In this document: piece by piece, positions 6,210 to 11,740 of the stretch | Layout of the letters: the number at the start of each line of letters is the position of its first letter | Numbering within the stretch: position 1 is the first letter of the stretch | Source of the DNA: Kiritimatiellia bacterium | GTDB lineage: Bacteria > Verrucomicrobiota > Kiritimatiellia > RFP12 > UBA1067 | DNA length: 11,747 nt | Assembly (NCBI GenBank): GCA_016303225.1 | Contig: JAEDMC010000091.1 | Coordinates: 1 to 11,747 of the forward strand | Direction of reading: 5' to 3' | Notes under the pieces: generated by a model | Seen by the model: only the letters and a program-made list of their open reading frames with translations | Told to the model about the DNA's origin: nothing | Databases searched by the model: none | Made by a program: the position numbers and the translations under genes

Positions 6210-6665
6210 TTAGACCCTCCTGCGCTTACGAGCGCGGCAACCATTGTGCGGAACCGGCGTGGTGTCGGTAATCTGCGTGACGCGAATGCCAGCGGCCTGA
6301 ATCGCGCGAACCGCGCTCTCACGGCCGGCGCCGGCGCCTTGCATGCGAACTTCGCACTCGTGCATGCCCTTGGCGACCGCAACGCGCGCCGCGTCCTGCG
6401 CGACCATCGTCGCGGCGAACGCCGTGGACTTGCGGGAGCCCTTGAAGCCAGCCTTGCCGGCCGAACTCCAGCTGATCACACCACCGCGGGCATCAGCAAT
6501 CGAAACCTGCGTGTTGTTGAACGTCGAACGGATGAACGCGATTCCGGCCGGAATCGACTTGCCCGACTTCTTCGCCTTCTCAACGACCTCGCCCTCGGCG
6601 GGCGCAGCGGTCGGATCGACGGGCGCCTGAACCGGCACATTTTCCTTCTTGATTTCTTCGCTCAT
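6210..6665 (-). CDS. rpsK: 30S ribosomal protein S11 (uS11) with acidic N-terminal extension
   Basis: S11 lies on the 30S platform near the decoding and mRNA exit regions. The core (about 40-151) is canonical: [53 protein letters not shown] and the ending [16 protein letters not shown]. The product is 151 residues, about 20 longer than usual. The usual short basic N-terminus is replaced by an acidic, Ala/Pro-rich stretch ([33 protein letters not shown], about 1-33). The ATG at 6663-6665 has GGAG 9 bases upstream. A TTG five codons earlier is less likely. A start inside the extension would need a non-ATG codon. Confidence 0.95.
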   Translation of the reverse strand: MSEEIKKENVPVQAPVDPTAAPAEGEVVEKAKKSGKSIPAGIAFIRSTFNNTQVSIADARGGVISWSSAGKAGFKGSRKSTAFAATMVAQDAARVAVAKGMHECEVRMQGAGAGRESAVRAIQAAGIRVTQITDTTPVPHNGCRARKRRRV

Positions 6666-6680
6666 TGTCAAATTCTCCAA

Positions 6681-7061
6681 TTAGCGACCGGCCTGCTTCG
6701 GCATCGCGATCGAGATGCGCTTGCCGCCCTTGCGGGTGCGAGCGTTCGTCTTCGTGCGCTGACCGCGCACCGGCAGACCCTTCTTATGGCGGAGACCGCG
6801 ATAAGAACCGATCTGGATGAGACGACGGATGTTCTGGGAAACTTCACGGCGGAGGTCGCCCTCAACGCGGTAATGATCCTGAATGTACGTCGTGATCGCG
6901 TGAATCTCGTCCTGCGTGACGTCGTCCGCCTTCTTCATCGGATCGACTTTCGTGGCCGCCAAAACGTCATCGGCACGCTTCGGCCCAATACCGTGGATGT
7001 AACGGAGCGCGAAGCGAATGTGCTTCTTCCCCGGAATATCCACACCCATCATTCTAGGCAT
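6681..7061 (-). CDS. rpsM: 30S ribosomal protein S13 (uS13)
   Basis: S13 sits in the head of the 30S subunit and contacts the P-site tRNA and the bridge to the 50S. The 126-residue protein begins MPRMMGVDIPGKKHIRFALRYIHGIG and contains the helix-two-turn-helix segment IRRLIQIGSYRGLRHKKGLPVRGQRTKTNARTRKG, followed by a basic C-terminal tail. The ATG at 7059-7061 gives the normal length, and AAAGG lies upstream. Longer in-frame starts would run into rpmJ and are rejected. It lies 17 bases after rpmJ and 15 bases before the rpsK start codon. Confidence 0.97.
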   Translation of the reverse strand: MPRMMGVDIPGKKHIRFALRYIHGIGPKRADDVLAATKVDPMKKADDVTQDEIHAITTYIQDHYRVEGDLRREVSQNIRRLIQIGSYRGLRHKKGLPVRGQRTKTNARTRKGGKRISIAMPKQAGR

Positions 7062-7078
7062 AGTTTTTGTTACCTTTC

Positions 7079-7192
7079 TTAACCCTGGCACTGCTTGTGG
7101 CGCGGGTTGGTGCAGATCACGCGCACCACGCCCTTGCGGCGGATGATGCGGCAGTTCTCGCAAATGCGACGAACGGAACTACGTACTTTCAT
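7079..7192 (-). CDS. rpmJ: 50S ribosomal protein L36 (bL36), zinc-binding type
   Basis: This 37-residue gene was translated by hand. The product starts [20 protein letters not shown] and ends with [11 protein letters not shown], matching bL36 along its length. The zinc ligands C11, C14, C27 and H32 are present, so this is the zinc-containing paralogue type. The ATG is at 7190-7192. A small hairpin (ACTCT/AGAGT, 7202-7214) lies just upstream, and the ribosome-binding site is weak. It is the first gene of the alpha operon, directly behind the promoter at 7231-7260. infA, secY and adk, often upstream of rpmJ, are not here; the bat operon is. Confidence 0.95.
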   Translation of the reverse strand: MKVRSSVRRICENCRIIRRKGVVRVICTNPRHKQCQG

Positions 7193-7223
7193 TGTGCTTT
7201 TACTCTCTTAGAGTGGTCGAATG

Positions 7224-7251
7224 AACGCATAGTATATCAAAACTATGCGTT
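7224..7251. promoter_or_regulatory. Perfect 10-bp dyad over the alpha-operon promoter
   Basis: AACGCATAGT (7224-7233) and its exact reverse complement ACTATGCGTT (7242-7251) are separated by 8 bases. The left arm overlaps the -10 hexamer (7231-7236) and the right arm lies in the -10/-35 spacer. No T run follows it, so it is not a terminator. The position suits an operator for a dimeric regulator. It might also be an RNA hairpin at the end of the bat transcript. Confidence 0.55.
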
Positions 7252-7260
7252 ATCGCGCAA
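7231..7260 (-). promoter_or_regulatory. Promoter of the alpha operon (rpmJ to rpsU)
   Basis: TTGCGC (7255-7260) and TATACT (7231-7236) are 18 bases apart on the minus strand, with TGA before the -10. An A-rich run and CCCCC directly precede the -35. The start would be near 7224, giving a leader of about 32 nt to rpmJ. The segment upstream of the -35 is nearly identical to that of the tRNA-Ala promoter (AAATACCCCCTTG against AAAATACCCCCTTG). Confidence 0.75.
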
Positions 7261-7272
7261 GGGGGTATTTTT

Positions 7273-8319
7273 TCACGCCACGCGACGGGCGGCGGACATC
7301 GAAAGTGTAACTGCGATAAGGACGCAAACTGCGCCTAAAAGCAGGAAAAACGCAAAGTGTTCATTCCAGCGGTTGTAGACGTCTGCATCAATTTCGGTTG
7401 TCTCGAGCTGGTCTATTTCCTTGAGCGCGTCTTCAAGCGAGTCGCGGTCGTTGACGGGGAAGTAGGTGCCGCCGGTCGTCTTGGCGATTGTGCGCAGCTG
7501 CTTCTCGTCAAAAGTCATGTTGGCATACTGAATCGTCTCGCGTCCGAAGAAGTCGCGTCCGAAAATCGGCGTGTGGCGCGCGCGTGTGCCGACGCCGATC
7601 GCATAGACCTTGACGCCCATTTTCGCCGCCGCCGCGGCCGCTTCGTCCGGCTCGACCGCGCCCGTGTTGCTCACGCCGTCCGAAAGGAGAATCACGATCT
7701 TCGTCTTCGGCTTCGCATCCTTGAGGCGCGCGAGCGCCGTGGCGAGTCCGTCGCCAATCGCCGTCATCTGCTCGTCCTGCGCAATGGCCCGCCCCTGTGC
7801 GTCAACCGCGATCGACGGAATCTCCACGCCCTTGAGGACGTTCAGCAGCGCCTCGTGGTCCGCCGTGAGCGGCGAGCGCGTCGCAGCGTAGCCGCCAAAG
7901 GTGACAAGGCCGATGAGGTCGTCCGGACGCTGCTCGACGAATTTCGCAAAGAGTTTCTTCACGACCGCAAGACGCGTCGTCTCTCGCGAAAACCGCTCCC
8001 CTTTCGGCGTCAGATCCAAGGCGTCCATCGATCCAGAGACGTCCACCGTCATCGCGATGGCGATCGCGTCGACGGACTTCTTTTCGTGCGCCAGCGACGT
8101 GCGCGGCCGCGCTGCGGCAACTGTGAGGAGCGCCAGTCCCGCCAAGAGAATAAGCGGCGTCAGCGCCGCCACCTGCGCCCGCCAGCCCGCCGCCTTCGCG
8201 GGCAGACGTCCGACCGCCGAAAACCGGATGCCCGACCGGCGTCCGCGCCGAAGGAGCCGCCACGCCGCGAATGCGATCGGCAGCAGCAACAAGAGCATCA
8301 GGGGATTTGCGAAACTCAC
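7273..8319 (-). CDS. batA: BatA-like von Willebrand factor A membrane protein
   Basis: This 348-residue protein has the layout of BatA-type aerotolerance proteins: a hydrophobic N-terminal segment (about 5-23), a second membrane helix (about 48-70), a VWA domain (about 84-300) and a C-terminal membrane helix (about 321-343). The metal site (MIDAS) is complete: DVSGSMD at 93-99, T186 in MTAIGDGLA, and D214 in LLSDG, so ligand binding is probably retained. The VWA domain would face the periplasm. The start is GTG (8317-8319) with AGGGGG upstream, overlapping the previous stop in GTGA, which suggests coupling. It is the last gene of the operon; no BatB or TPR BatC follows. The exact role of Bat proteins is unsettled; aerotolerance and envelope stress are proposed from other bacteria. 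Confidence 0.85.
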   Translation of the reverse strand: MSFANPLMLLLLLPIAFAAWRLLRRGRRSGIRFSAVGRLPAKAAGWRAQVAALTPLILLAGLALLTVAAARPRTSLAHEKKSVDAIAIAMTVDVSGSMDALDLTPKGERFSRETTRLAVVKKLFAKFVEQRPDDLIGLVTFGGYAATRSPLTADHEALLNVLKGVEIPSIAVDAQGRAIAQDEQMTAIGDGLATALARLKDAKPKTKIVILLSDGVSNTGAVEPDEAAAAAAKMGVKVYAIGVGTRARHTPIFGRDFFGRETIQYANMTFDEKQLRTIAKTTGGTYFPVNDRDSLEDALKEIDQLETTEIDADVYNRWNEHFAFFLLLGAVCVLIAVTLSMSAARRVA

Positions 8320-9272
8320 GCCCGCCCCCTTTCGTCTTCCGTCTTACGTCTTCCGTCCTCGCTCGCGTCGCTCTTCAAGTATCCCCTCGCCGAATCGGTC
8401 GCCTCGTCGGCCATTTCCGGTGTCGCCTCGACGCCCGCGAACTTGACCATGTCCGCCGATTCAAGAAACTTCCGGAGCGACAGGACATTAGACGTGAGAC
8501 CGGAGACGCGAGACGCATCGCCCGCAACTTCTCGCAGGAACTCCTCCGTCGTGAGGTGCGGGGCCTTGATGCCGTACTTACGCTGCACGTAACGACGAAC
8601 GACCATCGTGAGCTCGACATAGAAGTCCTTGTAGCGCCCGCGGCCCGGGAGCCCCTTCTTGATGAGCCGGTCAAGCTCCACCCACGCGCGTTCGATCGGG
8701 CTCATGCGATGCTCCTTGACACGGCGTGCAAGGTAGCGGGCCAGCCAGACTAGGCCCGCTAGAATTGCGAGAGCCGCCAGAACCGCTATCGCCACCCATC
8801 CGACCAGCTTCCAGCTGAGCGGCGGCAAATCCTTCTGCGGATCGGTCTCGATGCCGCCGGTGACAGGTTCACGCGCCGCAGGACTCTCAAAGTAGACGGG
8901 ACCTCCGACAAAGGAAAACTTGCCCTCATCGGACTGCGCGCGAAAGATCTTCGGCGAGGCCTTCACCACAAACGGCTTCAGCTTGTAGACTTCTGCGCAT
9001 GGCTCAGGAACGAGCCGCCAGTTCGTCACCTGCACCGTCGAACCGTCCTTTTCCTTCCGCGGCTCCTCGGAAAAATCCTCCACCAGCGAAAAGCCGACCA
9101 CACGGTCGCGCAGATCGGGCATCACCGCAGTCCGATCGTGCGAAGCCTTCAGTTCGACGCGCAGAAACACGCTCTTCGCCGGATCGACAGCCTGCGTCTC
9201 GGACTCGACCTTCAGCCCGATTCCAAATTGGGAAGTTTCAAAAAGAACGGCAGCTAGAAGAATATTAATCAT
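8316..9272 (-). CDS. BatD/DUF4381-like membrane protein carrying two heptamer arrays
   Basis: The 318-residue protein has a short hydrophobic N-terminus (MINILLAAVLF), an extracytoplasmic beta-rich region (about 20-150), one strong membrane helix (about 156-180) and a cytoplasmic part. The latter holds SPIERAWVELDRLIKKG and KDFYVELTMVVRRYVQRKYGIKAPHLTTEEFL, typical of the C-terminal part of BatD/DUF4381-like proteins next to moxR and VWA genes. Array C encodes residues 252-263, just after the TTEEFL helix. Array B encodes 307-313, near the C-terminus, giving a charged tail (SEDGRRKTEDERGRA). It overlaps batA by 4 bases and starts 52 bases after the DUF58 gene, 11 bases past array D. The ribosome-binding site is weak. 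The family is assigned by pattern and context; the boundary between BatD and DUF4381 is uncertain. Confidence 0.7.
   Translation of the reverse strand: MINILLAAVLFETSQFGIGLKVESETQAVDPAKSVFLRVELKASHDRTAVMPDLRDRVVGFSLVEDFSEEPRKEKDGSTVQVTNWRLVPEPCAEVYKLKPFVVKASPKIFRAQSDEGKFSFVGGPVYFESPAAREPVTGGIETDPQKDLPPLSWKLVGWVAIAVLAALAILAGLVWLARYLARRVKEHRMSPIERAWVELDRLIKKGLPGRGRYKDFYVELTMVVRRYVQRKYGIKAPHLTTEEFLREVAGDASRVSGLTSNVLSLRKFLESADMVKFAGVEATPEMADEATDSARGYLKSDASEDGRRKTEDERGRA
8334..8354. repeat. Heptamer array B (GTCTTMC) in the BatD-like C-terminus
   Basis: Three consecutive 7-mers read GTCTTCC, GTCTTAC, GTCTTCC on the plus strand, with degenerate copies on both sides. They lie in coding sequence 15 bases before the batA start and encode GRRKTED. 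Confidence 0.75.
8484..8518. repeat. Heptamer array C (GACNNNA) inside the BatD-like gene
   Basis: Five consecutive 7-mers begin with GAC on the plus strand: GACATTA, GACGTGA, GACCGGA, GACGCGA and a fifth that ends differently. The frame stays open (residues 252-263, DASRVSGLTSNV). The unit resembles array D (9284-9311). Confidence 0.75.
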
Positions 9273-9283
9273 CGGGTCTTCAG

Positions 9284-9311
9284 GACTTTAGACTTTAGAC
9301 GAGAGACGTTA
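9284..9311. repeat. Heptamer array D (GACTTTA) in DUF58-BatD spacer
   Basis: Four consecutive 7-mers read GACTTTA, GACTTTA, GACGAGA, GACGTTA on the plus strand. They occupy over half of the 52-base spacer between the DUF58 stop and the BatD-like start, where a ribosome-binding site would be expected nearby. Confidence 0.85.
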
Positions 9312-9324
9312 TGGATCATCTGAT

Positions 9325-10227
9325 TCACCTTTTCCGCGCTCTGCGTTTAAAGAGCGCCCTCACCTCGTTGATGTACGGACGATCCGTCGCAATCGTCAGT
9401 GTGTCGATGCCCGTCTTGAGAAAGAAGCGCTTCAGCTCCTCGTTCTCCTCGGATGCCGTCGCCGAAAAGCGCCTCCGAACCGCCGCGCTCGAGGTGTCGA
9501 CGAGCACGAGCTCGCCCGTCTCCGGATCCTCCAGCTCGACAAGCCCGACATTCGGCAGCTCCTGCTCCGCCGGATCGCTCACCGGCACGCAGACCATGTC
9601 ATGGTGCCGCGCCGTCGCGCGCAAAAGCTGTTCAAAGCTTGACGTTTGAGGTTTGACGCTTGATAGCAGAAAGTCACTCACCAGGAACACGACCGCTCGG
9701 CGCTTCTGCACACTGTTAAGGAACTTGAGTGCCGCGGCAATGTCGGTACCGCCCGTCGCCGAATCCTCGGCCGCGAGGACCTCTCGCACGAGCCGCATCA
9801 CGCTGTCGCGACCCTTCCGCGGCGGAATGTACTTGACGATCTCGTCCGAAAAGAGGATGAGGCCGATCTTGTCCTGGTTGCGGATCGCGGTCAGCGCCAA
9901 AAGCGCCGTCACCTCTGCGGCGAGCTCCATCTTCGAGCGCCGCACCGAGCCGTAGCCCTGCGAACCGGAGACGTCGACCATGAAGAGAATCGTGAGCTCG
10001 CGCTCTTCGCTGAAGCGCTTGATGTAGGGCAGCCCCGTCTTCGCCGTCACGTTCCAGTCGATCGTACGGACGTCGTCCCCCGGCACGTACGGACGCACCT
10101 CGTCGAACTCGACGCCCTGCCCCTTGAACGTCGAGTGATAATCGCCCGAGAGCTGGTCGTCGATCAGCTTGTTGGTGAGGATTCGGATCTTCCCCACCTT
10201 CGCCATGAGTTCCTTGACGTCAGTCAT
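9325..10227 (-). CDS. DUF58 domain protein of the moxR/bat operon
   Basis: DUF58 proteins are regular partners of MoxR ATPases and contain a VWA-like fold; their biochemical role is not settled. The 300-residue product has the signature GQGVEFDEVRPYVPGDDVRTIDWNVTAKT (37-64), then FMVDVSGSQG (82-91) with the MIDAS-like DxSxS, and FLVSDF (181-186). Residues 188-197 (LSSVKPQTSS) come from heptamer array E and replace the short loop usual after the SDF motif. The ATG at 10225-10227 overlaps the preceding stop (ATGACTGA) and has no Shine-Dalgarno, because the upstream bases are array F. A second ATG at 10204-10206 (MAKVGKIRILTNK) has AAGGA 4 bases before it and may be the original start. Confidence 0.88.
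   Translation of the reverse strand: MTDVKELMAKVGKIRILTNKLIDDQLSGDYHSTFKGQGVEFDEVRPYVPGDDVRTIDWNVTAKTGLPYIKRFSEERELTILFMVDVSGSQGYGSVRRSKMELAAEVTALLALTAIRNQDKIGLILFSDEIVKYIPPRKGRDSVMRLVREVLAAEDSATGGTDIAAALKFLNSVQKRRAVVFLVSDFLLSSVKPQTSSFEQLLRATARHHDMVCVPVSDPAEQELPNVGLVELEDPETGELVLVDTSSAAVRRRFSATASEENEELKRFFLKTGIDTLTIATDRPYINEVRALFKRRARKR
9637..9664. repeat. Heptamer array E (GTTTGAC) inside the DUF58 gene
   Basis: Four consecutive 7-mers read GCTTGAC, GTTTGAG, GTTTGAC, GCTTGAT on the plus strand. They encode LSSVKPQTSS on the minus strand without breaking the frame. The unit is the same as array A near smpB. Confidence 0.82.
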
Positions 10228-10603
10228 TCGGGGTTCGGGGTTTGGGGTTCGTGATTCGTGCCTTCAGTTTAGCAGACAAAGAATTCAACATCCGGCCAAC
10301 ATGATCGATCTTATCCCTGATTTCTTTTGAAATGATTACGTAGCCAATCGACTCCGCCAACTCAAGCTGCGTCTCCAGCTCGAAGAGAGAGCCCCTCGAC
10401 ATGGCCAGGAAATGAAGATAGTCTTTCGTTGAATCGCGTCCGAATCCCTCTGCAATGTTCGAAACAACGGACACCGCTGAGCGGCGGATCTGATCACAAA
10501 GCGCATATCGCTCTTCAAGCGGAAAAGACTTGAGAATCTCATAGACATCACGCGTCAGCGCCATGCCCACCTGCCATACTTCAAGCTCTCTAAAACTTTT
10601 CAT
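10220..10603 (-). CDS. Four-helix-bundle protein (23S rRNA IVP / S23 family)
   Basis: The 127-residue protein matches the four-helix-bundle family first seen in intervening sequences of 23S rRNA genes and related to the Avd accessory proteins of diversity-generating retroelements. It opens MKSFRELEVWQVGMALTRDVYEILKSFP and carries the hallmark CDQIRRSAVSVVSNIAEGFGR (36-56), then two more amphipathic helices. Residues 115-126 (ARITNPKPRTPN) are encoded by array F, so the C-terminal tail is repeat-derived. The ATG at 10601-10603 fits the family start; a GTG three codons earlier is possible. GC in 10261-10380 is 45% by hand count, against 60% and 67% in sampled DUF58 and moxR segments. Inverted heptamer arrays flank it. 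It is not a standard moxR/bat operon member and looks inserted. Its molecular function is unknown. Confidence 0.85.
   Translation of the reverse strand: MKSFRELEVWQVGMALTRDVYEILKSFPLEERYALCDQIRRSAVSVVSNIAEGFGRDSTKDYLHFLAMSRGSLFELETQLELAESIGYVIISKEIRDKIDHVGRMLNSLSAKLKARITNPKPRTPND
10226..10260. repeat. Heptamer array F (TTCGGGG on plus), 3' flank of four-helix-bundle gene
   Basis: Five consecutive 7-mers of RTTCGGG type occur on the plus strand: ATTCGGG, GTTCGGG, GTTTGGG, GTTCGTG, ATTCGTG. They cover the last codons of the four-helix-bundle gene and touch the DUF58 start codon. The orientation is opposite to array G. Confidence 0.9.
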
Positions 10604-10615
10604 TCCACTCACAAA

Positions 10616-10657
10616 CCTCGAACCCCGAACCCCGAATCCCGAACCCCGAACCCCGAA
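10616..10657. repeat. Heptamer array G (CCCCGAA on plus), 5' flank of four-helix-bundle gene
   Basis: Six consecutive 7-mers: CCTCGAA, CCCCGAA twice, TCCCGAA, CCCCGAA twice. They fill the spacer between the moxR stop (10658-10660) and the four-helix-bundle start. On the minus strand the unit is TTCGGGG, so arrays F and G are inverted relative to each other, like terminal inverted repeats. Confidence 0.93.
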
Positions 10658-11620
10658 TCACGGCACCGGGACTTCAGCAAGAATCTGGTCGATCACCTTG
10701 TCGGAAGTGACGTTCTCGGCCTCCGCCTCGTAGGTGAGGAGAATGCGGTGACGGAGGACGTCGTGAACGACTTCCTTCACGTCCTGCGGCGTTGCATAGG
10801 CGCGCCCGTGCAACAGCGCGTTGCCGCGCGCCGCCAGGTTGAGCGCGAGCGTCGCACGCGGCGAGGCGCCGTTCTGGATCATCTCGTTCGCCTCGCGCGT
10901 CTTGAACACGATGTCGAGGATGTAGTCGCCGACCTTCTCGTCGCAATAGACCTCCTTCAGCGTCGCGCGCAAGGTCTCGATGTCCTGCGTCGTGCAGACC
11001 GACTTCGCCTCCGGCGCCGCGGCGTTCTCCGCAAAGCGCTGCATGATGCGGCGCTCGTCCGCCTTCGAGGGCGTCTCGACAAGGCACTTGAACATGAAGC
11101 GGTCGACCTGCGCTTCGGGAAGCGGATACGTCCCCTCCTGCTCGATCGGGTTCTGCGTCGCAAGGACCAGGAACGGCTGCGGCAGGCGGTACGTCTCCTC
11201 GCCGATCGTCACCTGCTTCTCCTGCATCGACTCGAGCAGCGCGGACTGCACCTTCGCCGGCGCACGGTTGATTTCATCGGCCAACAGAAGGTTCGTGAAC
11301 ACCGGACCCTTCTTCGGCGTGAACTCGCCCGTCTTCGGCGAATAGACCAAGGTGCCGACGACATCGGCCGGCAACAGATCCGGCGTAAAGGAAATGCGCT
11401 TGAAGTCCAGCCCCAGCACCTTCGCCAGCGTGTTCACGCTGAGCGTTTTCGCCAAGCCCGGTACGCCCTCCAGGAGAATATGCCCGCCCGTCACCAGCGC
11501 CAGCACCAGACGGTCGATCAGCTTCTCCTGACCGACGATCACCTTGCCGACCTCCTCGCGGATTCTCGTCACCAATTCCGCCTGCGCGGAGATCCTGTTC
11601 GTCGCTTCCTTCAGATCCAT
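10658..11620 (-). CDS. moxR: MoxR-family AAA+ ATPase
   Basis: MoxR ATPases act as chaperone-like motors that mature or remodel partner proteins, usually the VWA/DUF58 proteins encoded beside them. The 320-residue length is typical. Visible motifs in order: Walker A GVPGLAKT (52-59), Walker B LLLADEIN (111-118), the MoxR segment RAPAKVQSALLESMQEKQVTIG (119-140), sensor 1 ATQNP (154-158), EAQVDRF with the arginine finger region (169-175), and sensor 2 GASPRA (251-256). All key residues are present, so it should be active. The ATG (11618-11620) has GGAG close and AAAGG 9 bases upstream. It is the first gene of the moxR/bat operon. Its TGA stop begins where array G ends. Confidence 0.95.
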   Translation of the reverse strand: MDLKEATNRISAQAELVTRIREEVGKVIVGQEKLIDRLVLALVTGGHILLEGVPGLAKTLSVNTLAKVLGLDFKRISFTPDLLPADVVGTLVYSPKTGEFTPKKGPVFTNLLLADEINRAPAKVQSALLESMQEKQVTIGEETYRLPQPFLVLATQNPIEQEGTYPLPEAQVDRFMFKCLVETPSKADERRIMQRFAENAAAPEAKSVCTTQDIETLRATLKEVYCDEKVGDYILDIVFKTREANEMIQNGASPRATLALNLAARGNALLHGRAYATPQDVKEVVHDVLRHRILLTYEAEAENVTSDKVIDQILAEVPVP

Positions 11621-11647
11621 GTCTCCTATCCTTTCTAGTGAGCGGAT

Positions 11648-11676
11648 ATTTTATGATTTTCCGCGGCAGAAATCAA
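11648..11676 (-). promoter_or_regulatory. Promoter of the moxR/bat operon
   Basis: TTGATT (11671-11676) and TAAAAT (11648-11653) are 17 bases apart on the minus strand, giving a leader of about 20 nt to moxR. The spacer contains a GC block as in the other promoters, but there is no TGA before the -10 and no C run before the -35. Confidence 0.6.
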
Positions 11677-11706
11677 CTGCATCGGAGAGAACTGTTGGCC
11701 GAAGTT

Positions 11707-11740
11707 CAAAGTTAGACTTTTGGAGCGAGCAAAGTTAGAC
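11707..11740. repeat. Direct repeat of CAAAGTTAGAC upstream of moxR promoter
   Basis: The 11-mer occurs exactly at 11707-11717 and 11730-11740 on the plus strand, 23 bases apart, about two helical turns. It lies 31 bases upstream of the moxR -35. It could be an activator site or the edge of an element continuing to the right; the window ends too soon to tell. Confidence 0.5.

Noticed and set aside
7357..8592. A 411-codon open frame on the plus strand opposite batA
   Set aside because: The product is Arg-rich and low in complexity without motifs; the minus strand holds a complete VWA protein with intact MIDAS.
10220..10603. Diversity-generating retroelement, because of the Avd-like fold
   Set aside because: No reverse transcriptase and no template/variable repeat pair is visible in the window.
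10226..10657. CRISPR-like repeats
   Set aside because: Units are 7 bases, contiguous, without spacers, and no cas gene is present.
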